Shown here piece by piece: positions 7,760 through 15,232 of a stretch of 39,911 bases of DNA. The position numbers were made by a program, and so were the translations under genes. The DNA comes from Bryobacterales bacterium (GTDB taxonomy: Bacteria > Acidobacteriota > Terriglobia > Bryobacterales > UBA6623). Each line of letters opens with the position of its first letter. Position 1 is the stretch's first letter. The DNA is taken from positions 1-39,911 of the forward strand of contig JAJEHF010000203.1 of the NCBI GenBank assembly GCA_022823865.1, read 5' to 3'. The notes under the pieces were generated by a model. It was not told the origin of the DNA. It saw nothing but the letters and a program-made list of their open reading frames with translations, and ran no database searches.

Positions 7760-8962
7760 ATGCTTAACCGAAGAGACTTCGGCGTGGCATCGGCGGCCGC
7801 CCTTCTCGGTGCCTGCGGCACCACTCCGGAGGACCCGTCCGATGCCGAGCCATCCGCCGCAGCCAGCGGCCCCCTCTATTTCGACCTCCACATTGACACT
7901 CCCGGACGGCTCGTGCGGGAGCGCCTCGACCTAGCCGAAAGCCCGGAGTACAGCCAAGTCGACATCCCCAAGATGCGCCAGGGCGGCCTTAACGCCGGCT
8001 TTTTCGCAGTGTTCAGCTCGGCCCGCAGCAAGGAGCCGATCGAGTCGGTCAAGGATGCCCTCACCATCACCGACGTGATCGTGCAAGAGGTCGCCAGGCA
8101 CCCGGATGACATGTTTCTGGCCACCACCGCGGACGACGTGGTGCGGGCCCAGCGCGAGGACAAGATCGGGGTCATGCTCGGCGTCGAGGGCGGCCACATG
8201 ATCGATTCGAGCATCGAGGTGCTGCGCCAGCTGTACCGTCTCGGCACCCGTTATCTGGGCCTGACACACAGTGGCAACACGCCCTGGGTCGGCGCCGCCG
8301 AATACGACGACGGCCCCGAAGGGCTGACCGACCACGGGCGGGAGATCGTCCGCGCGATGAACCGGATGGGCATGATGGCGGACTTGGCCCACGCTTCCCA
8401 GAAGGCGTTCTTCGACACTGTCGAGACCTCGTCCGCGCCGATCCTGAACACACACGCGGCCTGCTACGCCGTCGCGAACCACCCGCGCAACCTCACCGAC
8501 GAGATGCTCAAGGCCCTGGCCGACAACGGCGGCGTGCTAGGGGTGGCGTACTACACTGGCATGCTCGACGACGAGCACCGGGCGCGATTCAAGGAGCTCT
8601 CCGGGATCAACGCCAAGCGCCGGGAAGTCGGGCAGCAGTTCTCAGGCGACCTCAAGCGACTCTCCCAAGAGCTGTGGAAGCTCAATCTGGCGGAGGTGGA
8701 GCTGATCGGCGCCCCGCCGCTCAGCCGTTTGGTAGACCACATCGAGCACGCAGCGACCGTCGCTGGCATCGACCACGTGGGGCTGGGCTCGGACTACGAC
8801 AGCGTGGGCCTGAAGCTACCCGCGGGACTGGAGCACATCGGCAAGACGCCGAATCTGATCGAGGCCATGAAGGAGCGCGGATTCTCCGACGAGGACGTGG
8901 CCAAGGTCATGGGCGGCAATGCGCTGCGCGCCCTGCGGGCAGCCGAGGCCGCAGCCGCCTGA
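7760..8962 (+). CDS. membrane dipeptidase (peptidase M19), Tat-type lipoprotein
   Basis: A 400-residue zinc dipeptidase of the renal-dipeptidase family, expected to cleave dipeptides in the periplasm. The start at 7760 gives MLNRRDFGVASAAALLGAC, a twin-arginine signal with a lipobox Cys19. An upstream in-frame ATG would disturb this. Metal-site motifs appear in order: DLHIDTP, GVEGGHMI (bridging Glu), YLGLTHSGNTPW, ADLAHAS, NTHAACYAVANHPRN, and IDHVGLGSDYDSVG near the C-terminus. The length is normal. It is convergent with the prohibitin-like gene, whose end lies 38 bases downstream. Confidence 0.92.
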   Translation: MLNRRDFGVASAAALLGACGTTPEDPSDAEPSAAASGPLYFDLHIDTPGRLVRERLDLAESPEYSQVDIPKMRQGGLNAGFFAVFSSARSKEPIESVKDALTITDVIVQEVARHPDDMFLATTADDVVRAQREDKIGVMLGVEGGHMIDSSIEVLRQLYRLGTRYLGLTHSGNTPWVGAAEYDDGPEGLTDHGREIVRAMNRMGMMADLAHASQKAFFDTVETSSAPILNTHAACYAVANHPRNLTDEMLKALADNGGVLGVAYYTGMLDDEHRARFKELSGINAKRREVGQQFSGDLKRLSQELWKLNLAEVELIGAPPLSRLVDHIEHAATVAGIDHVGLGSDYDSVGLKLPAGLEHIGKTPNLIEAMKERGFSDEDVAKVMGGNALRALRAAEAAAA

Positions 8963-9000
8963 CCCAGACCCTCGGGACGCGCCGAAGGCCCGGCCCCGAG

Positions 9001-9828
9001 CTACTGGGACAGGGCCTTCAGGTCGATGAAAGGCACCGCCCCGCTGGTCACCTGAGGCAGCACGCCGTCCCACTTCTCGATCGCGCGGAGTTGCAGGATC
9101 GTATCGGTGATGGTCTCCCGCTGGAGCCGCTGCGACTCAGCCTCGGCCTGGGCCTCGGTCACCTTCTGCTCGGCCTCGATCTTGATGCGCTCCAAGTCCC
9201 GCTGAGCCTTCAGCGCGTCTTGTTCGGCCTTCTGCTTGGCCTCGATCGCGTCGTTGAACACCGGCGAGAAGTTGAAGTCGACGATGTTGAACTCGTCCAC
9301 GAGGATGTGCCGGTTGACCAAGCGCTCGCTGAGCATCTCCTTGATCATGATCGACACCTCGGCGCGCCGGGTGATCAGCTCCTCGGCCGTGAACTGCGCC
9401 GTCACCGCCTTGACCGCCTCTTGCACCGACGGGTCGATCAGCCGTTCCTTGAACAAGACGCCGACCTCTTGGTAGATCTGCGCTGCCAGGTCCGGGGCGA
9501 TGTGATAGTTCAGCGCGATGCGCGAGTCTACCGTCTGAAGGTCCTTGGACGAGGCCGACGAGTCGGTCTCAGCCTTCTGAATCCGGACGTCCACCGGGAT
9601 GATCTGCTGGATGAAGGGGATCTTGAACTGCAGCCCCTCGCCGCGCACGCCTTGCTGGATCCCGCCGAACTTCGAAAAGACAACGCCGCGCTCCCCAGCT
9701 CCGACGACCTGGAAGCAGTTGAACACGAGCACCAGCAGAAAGACGATGAGGACAAGCGAACTGAGCCCGCCGCCCAGAATTCTCCGCAACGAGTCGCGGA
9801 GCGAGTCAATAGGAATGTCGTTTTGCAT
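9001..9828 (-). CDS. prohibitin-like SPFH/band 7 membrane protein
   Basis: A 275-residue protein. One transmembrane helix (residues about 22-42, LSSLVLIVFLLVLVFNCFQVV) is followed by the SPFH domain (AGERGVVFSKFGGIQQGV through VDEFNIVDFNFSPVF) and a long charged coiled coil (EAKQKAEQDALKAQRDLE onward, residues about 190-245). Prohibitins assemble into large membrane rings that scaffold proteases or lipid microdomains. The start is supported by AGAGGTGA six bases before the ATG. No NfeD-type protease gene is adjacent. Confidence 0.92.
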   Translation of the reverse strand: MQNDIPIDSLRDSLRRILGGGLSSLVLIVFLLVLVFNCFQVVGAGERGVVFSKFGGIQQGVRGEGLQFKIPFIQQIIPVDVRIQKAETDSSASSKDLQTVDSRIALNYHIAPDLAAQIYQEVGVLFKERLIDPSVQEAVKAVTAQFTAEELITRRAEVSIMIKEMLSERLVNRHILVDEFNIVDFNFSPVFNDAIEAKQKAEQDALKAQRDLERIKIEAEQKVTEAQAEAESQRLQRETITDTILQLRAIEKWDGVLPQVTSGAVPFIDLKALSQ

Positions 9829-9955
9829 TGTTCACCTCTGGCTATTGACTGGCAGCGAGCGCACCACTTGCGTGTCTTGCCAGCTTGGCAGTCTATAGCT
9901 TCAGCGTACGCCCTCTCGGTGGGTGCGTACGGTACACCGGGCCTTTCCGCGCAAC

Positions 9956-11548
9956 TCAGCGCGGCAGGGCGAAGGCGATGATCGCCGAACCGGCCGCGGT
10001 TGCCACGTACTGGCGACCCTCGAAGCGGTAGGTAATCGCAGGCGCCCGCACCGGCCCGCCGGTCTGCAAGCGCCACAGCGGCTTGCCCCGAGCCGCATCC
10101 AGCGCGACAAAATACCCCTCCGCGGTCCCTGCGAACAGCAGCCCGCCGCCGGTCGAGAGCAGCCCGCTGGTCGGCGGGCTCACCAGCGCGAAACGCCAGC
10201 GCCGGTCACCCGTGCCCGGATCGACCGCCAGGATCGAGCCCTCGCGGGGTTCGCCTGTCACGTTCTCCATGGCGCTGCCCAGGTAGTACTCTCCCTCGAC
10301 GAAATCCTGTGTCGCGCCGTGGTAGATCTGGCAGCCATCGCCCGAGTTGAAGTAGTACAGGCCGGTCTGCGGGCTATAGGACGTGGCGTGCCAGTTGTGC
10401 CCGCCGCCCATGCCCGGGCAGGTCAGCGTGCCCTCGTCGGTCGGCTCGTGTCCGGGAATCAAGATCGGTCGGCCAGCCGAGGTCATGCCATCGGCCCAGT
10501 TGACCTCGGTGTAGGCCCGGGCGAAGAGGAACTCGCCGCTGGTGCGGTCCAAGGCGTAGAAGTGGCCGTTGCGGTTGGCGTGGACCAGCGCCTTGCGCGG
10601 CTGCCCGTCGACTTCGACATCGATCAGCACAGGGTCTGCCACCGAGTCCCAGTCGTGCACGTCGTGCGGGGTGAACTGGAAATACCAGCGGAGCTCGCCG
10701 GTGTCGGCGTCCAGCGCCAGCATGGAATCGCTGTACAGGTTGTCGCCCGGGCGCGGGGCTCCGTCGAGATCGGGACCCGGATTGCCCGTGCCCCAGTAGA
10801 TCAGGTTCAATTCCGGATCGTAGCTGCCGGTGATCCAAGTCGAGGCCCCGCCGCGCTTCCAGGAATCGCCGCCCCAGGTCTCGTTGCCGGGCTCGCCCGG
10901 CCCGGGCACCGTCCAGAAGCGCCAGCGCCGCTCGCCCGTCTCGGCGTCGTAGGCGTCGATGAAGTCACGCGTGCCGAACTCCGCGCCGGCGATCCCGACC
11001 ACCACCATGCCGTTGACCACCAGCGGTGCCACAGTGTTGGAATAGCCCTTCCGGTAGTCCGCCGACTCGACCTCCCACACGACATCGCCGGTGGTGGCGT
11101 CCAGCGCGACCAGGGTCGCCTGCATGTTGACCTTGAACAGCCGGTTGCCGAGGATCGCGAAACCGCGGTTGGGCTTGCCGCAGCATAGCGGCAGGTCACC
11201 CGGCACGGGCTCGGAGTAGTGCCACAGTTCGCGGCCCGTCTTCAAGTCCAGGGCCCAAGCATGATTCGACGGGCCGGTGACGTACATGACCCCGTCTCGG
11301 ACCAGCGGAGTGGTCTGGAACTTCCCGCTCTCCCCGGTCTGGAAGATCCAAGCCGGCGCGATCCGCCCGACGTTCTCGGTGTCGATCTCATCCAGAGGCG
11401 AGTAGCGCCATGCGGAGTAGTTGCGCCCGTACATCAGCCACGACTCGTCGTCTTGCTGGGAGTTGGCAAGAGCCTCCGAGTCAACCTGGCCGAGCGCCGC
11501 CGCGGCGCACGCCAGCAGGATGGATGCAAGCCAGACTTGTCTGTTCAT
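9956..11548 (-). CDS. PQQ-dependent alcohol dehydrogenase (methanol/ethanol dehydrogenase family)
   Basis: A 530-residue periplasmic quinoprotein with a signal peptide (cleavage near LGQ-V) and a PQQ beta-propeller built of repeated tryptophan-docking motifs such as LDATTGDVVWEV and LDADTGELRWYF. The vicinal disulfide CC is at residues 122-123. Likely metal ligands are Glu190 and Asn256, with the catalytic Asp in DVHDWDS at residue 299. A second Asp two positions on (301) matches the DxD pattern of lanthanide-using enzymes, although the local alignment is mine. It oxidises an alcohol or aldehyde and passes electrons to cytochrome c. Its ATG overlaps the stop of the upstream cytochrome gene (ATGA), so the two form one operon. 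Confidence 0.9.
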   Translation of the reverse strand: MNRQVWLASILLACAAAALGQVDSEALANSQQDDESWLMYGRNYSAWRYSPLDEIDTENVGRIAPAWIFQTGESGKFQTTPLVRDGVMYVTGPSNHAWALDLKTGRELWHYSEPVPGDLPLCCGKPNRGFAILGNRLFKVNMQATLVALDATTGDVVWEVESADYRKGYSNTVAPLVVNGMVVVGIAGAEFGTRDFIDAYDAETGERRWRFWTVPGPGEPGNETWGGDSWKRGGASTWITGSYDPELNLIYWGTGNPGPDLDGAPRPGDNLYSDSMLALDADTGELRWYFQFTPHDVHDWDSVADPVLIDVEVDGQPRKALVHANRNGHFYALDRTSGEFLFARAYTEVNWADGMTSAGRPILIPGHEPTDEGTLTCPGMGGGHNWHATSYSPQTGLYYFNSGDGCQIYHGATQDFVEGEYYLGSAMENVTGEPREGSILAVDPGTGDRRWRFALVSPPTSGLLSTGGGLLFAGTAEGYFVALDAARGKPLWRLQTGGPVRAPAITYRFEGRQYVATAAGSAIIAFALPR

Positions 11549-12327
11549 CGGGACTCCTCGCCGCGCAGCGCCTGCATGTACGCGAGCAGGTCTCGCTGCT
11601 GCTGGTCAGATAGGCTCTCTCCGTAGCCGGACGGCATCACGGATTTGAATTCGCGCTCGATGGATTCAACGTCTTCGCGCAAGAAGGAGTGCAGCTTGCC
11701 CGAGACGTCTCGCAGTTGCGCCGAGAAATCGTCGATGCCCGAGCCGATCCCAGAGATGGTCTTGCCGTCGCGGGTGACCACCTTGACCACGAAGTACCCG
11801 GCGGGCAGGTCCTCGTCCGGATCCAGCAGCGCCTCGCGCAAGTGCTGCACGCTGCGAGACCGCCCGATGCGGGTCAAGTCCGGCCCGTACGAGCCGCCGC
11901 GGCGACCGACCTTGTGACAGCCGCCACAGCCGCCCGCGCCCCAGAACAGGGCCTCGCCGCGCTCCGCGTCCCCGTCCACTCGCTCGTCCCCGACAGCCTC
12001 GAATGTGCGCAGGAAGGACACGATCCGCCAGATGTTCTCCTCAGTGCTGCGAGTGCCGTAGGCCGGCATCTCGGTACCGGGCACGCCCTGTGCGATCACG
12101 CGGTAGATGTCCGCGTCCCTGTTGCCCGCCGAGAACTCTCCGCGATTCAACGGCGGCCCCTTGCCGCCTTCGGCATGAATGCCGTGGCAGGCGGAGCAGC
12201 GCAGGCGGAAGGAGGCTTTGCCGGCTCCGATTGATGCCTCGTCGCCATGGAACGGGCTGCGCTCCAGCTCTTGGCCCGCGGCCGCCACGGCCAGAGACAC
12301 GAACAGCGTCAGTACCCGCCAGCGCAC
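11545..12327 (-). CDS. diheme cytochrome c with C-terminal heme-binding domain
   Basis: A 260-residue periplasmic electron carrier with signal peptide MRWRVLTLFVSLAVAAAG. The first heme motif is CSACH (residues 44-48) with Met87 as a possible axial ligand (GTEMPAYG). The second is CGGCH (134-138), followed by a domain typical of putative heme-binding proteins (GPDLTRIGRSRSVQHLREALLDP and a C-terminal MPSGYGESLSDQQQRDLLAYM). The start is GTG, seven bases after a TACCCT box and with no Shine-Dalgarno sequence. It is the first gene of the operon with the PQQ dehydrogenase and is its likely electron acceptor. Confidence 0.88.
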   Translation of the reverse strand: MRWRVLTLFVSLAVAAAGQELERSPFHGDEASIGAGKASFRLRCSACHGIHAEGGKGPPLNRGEFSAGNRDADIYRVIAQGVPGTEMPAYGTRSTEENIWRIVSFLRTFEAVGDERVDGDAERGEALFWGAGGCGGCHKVGRRGGSYGPDLTRIGRSRSVQHLREALLDPDEDLPAGYFVVKVVTRDGKTISGIGSGIDDFSAQLRDVSGKLHSFLREDVESIEREFKSVMPSGYGESLSDQQQRDLLAYMQALRGEESR

Positions 12328-12334
12328 GCTAGGC

Positions 12335-12340
12335 AGGGTA
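12335..12340 (-). promoter_or_regulatory. -10 box TACCCT, leaderless promoter of the cytochrome/PQQ operon
   Basis: On the minus strand CTTACCCT ends seven bases before the GTG at 12327. This is the same arrangement as at 4894, 4906, 5513, 21130 and 32394. Confidence 0.45.
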
Positions 12341-12577
12341 AGTCTTTCGACCCCGTCAGGTCAACCCGGCCGCACGGGGCTGGTCTGGCGATCGCGAACG
12401 ATTGAAGGCAGGCTGGTTCCTGTATAGCGCGAAAGTGAGGATCGGGCTACGCAGCTGGGCTGCGGCGACTGGACCGCCCCTCGCGGCGAGGACGGCTTGT
12501 CCTGAGTTCCGATGCCGACTCCGGCGCGAGTGCTGGGCTGCGAGTGCCTTGGTGCGGCTTAATCCTGTTGGCATATG

Positions 12578-13207
12578 CTAGCTGCCTCTGGTCCAAGACG
12601 ATGGTGGCCACGAATCGATGCCGCACCCCATGGCACGAACACGGCTTGCAAACGAGTTGGCAAGCTTCCGGAAGGAGCGAGATCGACTGTAGACGATCGA
12701 AAGCGAAATCATGGCGCTGAATGCTGGTTGGTCCGCGGTTTCCGCGTAGCTCGCCCCGGGCAGCATGCGCAACTCCAATTGCTCCTTCGCGCCACGAGGG
12801 GACTCGGGGTTGGGATGCGGCTCCGCGTCGATCCGGACACCGCGGCGCCCACGCAACGATTCAATGTCGGCAAGAAACCACGATTCGTATTCGCGGTGTG
12901 CTAGAACGACGCTGCACGGAACATCTCCCGCCTCCTCGACCGCCCAGCCATGGACAATCGGTCCGAGATCTGCTGGGCAGTCTGAGTTGCCATCCAAAAG
13001 GATGAGAATGGCACTACAGTCCGGCTGTACGAGCGCCAGTTGAACTGCTCGCTTCACTCCCTCTTCAACGACTAGCTGATTGCGCGGCCGCCGGATCGGC
13101 CTACCTACTCGCACAGCCCAAGTCTGGGTCTGTTCAACGAACCGGCGCAAGAGAACCGGAAACGCGGAGACATCGCCGTGGCCCTCCACGATGGGCTGAA
13201 TGGTCAC
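12578..13207 (-). CDS. DUF4276 family protein (TOPRIM-like), partner of the adjacent ATPase
   Basis: A 209-residue protein. Conserved elements are VEGHGDVSAFPVLLRRF at the N-terminus (Glu8), ILILLDGNSDCP in the middle and LAHREYESWFLADIE. These resemble the Glu and Asp/Glu positions of TOPRIM-type nucleases in the RloB/OLD world. The C-terminal YAETADQPAF and a following SRSRSFRKL helix are typical for DUF4276, so the protein is complete. It starts with GTG 28 bases after the ATPase stop and belongs to its operon. ATPase plus TOPRIM-like pairs are a frequent design in phage defence (for example PARIS, AbiL). A nuclease or effector role is inference. Confidence 0.75.
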   Translation of the reverse strand: MTIQPIVEGHGDVSAFPVLLRRFVEQTQTWAVRVGRPIRRPRNQLVVEEGVKRAVQLALVQPDCSAILILLDGNSDCPADLGPIVHGWAVEEAGDVPCSVVLAHREYESWFLADIESLRGRRGVRIDAEPHPNPESPRGAKEQLELRMLPGASYAETADQPAFSAMISLSIVYSRSRSFRKLANSFASRVRAMGCGIDSWPPSSWTRGS

Positions 13208-13235
13208 GTTCGGCTATTCTCCAAACGGAATTGCG

Positions 13236-14420
13236 CTAGTGCGCATCAACGGGAGCCGGTCGCTCGGGCGTCAGGGCGTTCGAACGGAGCAACTCGCCCG
13301 CTCCCATAAGGTGCTGTTTGAGTGTCGTCCGCACAGCCTCCGAAACGCGGTCGATTCGCGTGCGCCCATACTCCCAACTTAGGATTCGCAAATGTCGGTC
13401 CTCGATCCACTCGGCATCCAGAATGTCTGGGCTGTGGGTCGTTACAAGGACCTGTGTGAAACGGCTGGCGATCCGCAGCACATCAAGGATCGATCCGAGT
13501 GCACCTGGATGAATAGATGCTTCTGGCTCTTCGATGAGCAGAACTGATGGCGTCGGGTGCTGGAACACAGCCGTGATTAGCCCCAGCACACGTAATGTGC
13601 CATCGGACATGCTAAAGGCCTCGAACTTGATCGGCTCCGCACTGGTCCGATTCTGCGTGAATTCAAGTGTCAACTTATTGCCGTGCTTCTTAGGGCGGAC
13701 GTCAACTGTCCCTGGAACGACACTCTCAAGCAGTTCGCAGATCTTCTGCCAGGACTCTTTCGGGGAGTTACGTTGGACTTCACGCAGCACACTGGCAGCA
13801 TTCCCCCCATCCGGTCGAAGGCTCGCTCCGCCGTCTGGATCCTGCATTGCGCGAAGTGCTGTTGGCTCAATCCGATACGCTCGCATGCCAGCTAGGAAGC
13901 GCCACGCTACGGCGAAGCGCTTGTCTCCGCCAACCAAGGGCAACACCAAGGCGTTGGGCTCAATCGGCGGAACGATCGATTCGACGCTGCTCTTCCAGTG
14001 CGTCGAGCCCTTTAGGGTAGTGCGGTGAAACCAGTCTCCCGTTCCATCGGACCTTCGAACAATACACGATTCGGTCGCTACCTCGAAGTTATTGCCTCGC
14101 CGCGAGCGGAGATCAATGAAATACTCCGCGCTGGCCGTATCTCCGTCCGGTTCGCCCAGCTTCACCCTCAGTGTCAAGTTCGATGGTCGGCCTCGTGCCG
14201 AGCTGCGATGGGACACTGCAGAGAATCCCCCACGGCGCTCGATCACTGCTTGCAGGGGCGAGACCATGGCCTCGGAGAGAAATACGAAGGCATCGGCGAA
14301 GTTGCTCTTGCCGGATCCATTCCGCCCGACTATGAAGGTCGGATTCTCAAGATCAACCTCCGACCAAAAGACGCTGCGGAAGCCGCCCAACGTGATTTCC
14401 CGCAATGTGCAGTTGACCAT
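13236..14420 (-). CDS. AAA/ABC-type ATPase of the RecF/OLD-like group
   Basis: A 394-residue ATPase. Walker A is GRNGSGKS (residues 32-39) after the strand LENPTFIV. An insertion with LRVKLGEPDGDTASAEYF follows, then a late ABC core with FSMSDGTLRVLGLITAVF (signature region), Walker B VLLIEEPEASIHP and the switch TTHSPDIL. This arrangement is that of AAA_21/OLD-like ATPases that sense or process nucleic acid and work with a TOPRIM or other effector. It is the first gene of the pair with DUF4276. A TAGAAA box ends six bases before the ATG, and no Shine-Dalgarno sequence is seen. An adjacent transposase remnant suggests an acquired module. Confidence 0.85.
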   Translation of the reverse strand: MVNCTLREITLGGFRSVFWSEVDLENPTFIVGRNGSGKSNFADAFVFLSEAMVSPLQAVIERRGGFSAVSHRSSARGRPSNLTLRVKLGEPDGDTASAEYFIDLRSRRGNNFEVATESCIVRRSDGTGDWFHRTTLKGSTHWKSSVESIVPPIEPNALVLPLVGGDKRFAVAWRFLAGMRAYRIEPTALRAMQDPDGGASLRPDGGNAASVLREVQRNSPKESWQKICELLESVVPGTVDVRPKKHGNKLTLEFTQNRTSAEPIKFEAFSMSDGTLRVLGLITAVFQHPTPSVLLIEEPEASIHPGALGSILDVLRIASRFTQVLVTTHSPDILDAEWIEDRHLRILSWEYGRTRIDRVSEAVRTTLKQHLMGAGELLRSNALTPERPAPVDAH

Positions 14421-14769
14421 GTGTGCTTTCTAGCTGCGAACCGAGTGGCCAGCCAGCAGGGATCTTCTTCGATGGATCGCACGGGAAAGGCTCGATGTTC
14501 GCAAGCTTCAGAATAGCGTGTGTAGGGAAGTGTGCAGCAGGTCAGGTCACGCAGAGTTGACATCGGGGGCTTGTCCCTGCCAGGCCGGAAACGGCGGATT
14601 GGACTCGGCATGTTGAGACCACAGACGGTGAGTTGGCTGCTACGCGCATCGCAGTACGGCGGGTTCTCGCCCGCGGATCTGTTCGGTATCAGGTGCCCGC
14701 GATAGCGCGGCCACTCCTCTAAATCTCGGGCTACTACAGGCTGGGGCGCTGGTCGGGGAACTGCGGCCG
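14421..14769. other. intergenic stretch without a recognisable gene
   Basis: No open frame with homology is visible. A TTGACA occurs near 14561 but has no matching -10 box. Given the IS4 remnant immediately after, this may be decayed mobile DNA. Confidence 0.35.
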
Positions 14770-15110
14770 CGCAGGTGAAGTGCCCGGCCTTTGACGCGAT
14801 CACGGCGTGGAAGGTGCTCAGCCTAGCGGGCGATACGCGGGACGCACTGGAAGCGGTCGAGGCGCTATTGCTAACCGGGTCAATGGGGGAAACGGTTGGG
14901 GGTGTACGTCGAGCACCGTAAGCTTCTGCCGCCTACGGACGCCGGGAGACCTCTCACGGAGGAAGTCCGTACCTCGGCGCGGTTGCTGGTCTGCGTGGCG
15001 GGCTGGCGATCGAGCAAGCGGCAGCTGTTTCCTGGCAATGAGGTGCCTTGGTCTGCTGATGCACCTGCGAAGGATGGTGCCTGAATTTCGAACGCCGAGG
15101 GGTCATTGAT
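14770..15110 (+). pseudogene. decayed IS4-family transposase C-terminus
   Basis: Three consecutive frames together read like the end of an IS4/Tn5-type transposase. Near 14790 one frame gives FDAITAWKVLSLAGDTRDA. From about 14896 a second frame gives VYVEHRKLLPPTDAGRPLTEEV and then GWRSSKRQLFPGNEVPW in pieces. A third frame ends LMHLRRMVPEF. These match the family's AWRvl-LtrlaR, a GGwrpSKRqPLPGneVLWra segment and the final helix. At least two frameshifts and the lack of the DDE core make it non-functional. It marks an old insertion between the ATPase module and the next gene. Confidence 0.62.
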
Positions 15111-15215
15111 CGAGGTCGTCCAATCGGGAACGCGAGCCCACTCAGCACCTGGTGCCTGTGTCAACCGCGACGGATAGCTAATCCGCCGGAAGGGGGATCC
15201 GACCTTCCCGCCACA

Positions 15216-15221
15216 TATAAT
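15216..15221 (+). promoter_or_regulatory. consensus -10 box TATAAT upstream of the propeller/PHP-like gene
   Basis: A perfect TATAAT ends 11 bases before the ATG at 15233, implying a leader of a few bases. No Shine-Dalgarno sequence is present. Confidence 0.5.
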
Positions 15222-15232
15222 GTTTGGCGCTT

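Noticed and set aside
8674..9981. A 435-codon plus-strand frame over the dipeptidase end and the prohibitin gene
   Set aside because: It crosses two convergent, well-supported genes and shows no family motif.
14555..14600. A TTGACA-containing stretch as a promoter
   Set aside because: No -10 hexamer at 16-18 bases and no gene downstream other than a dead transposase fragment.
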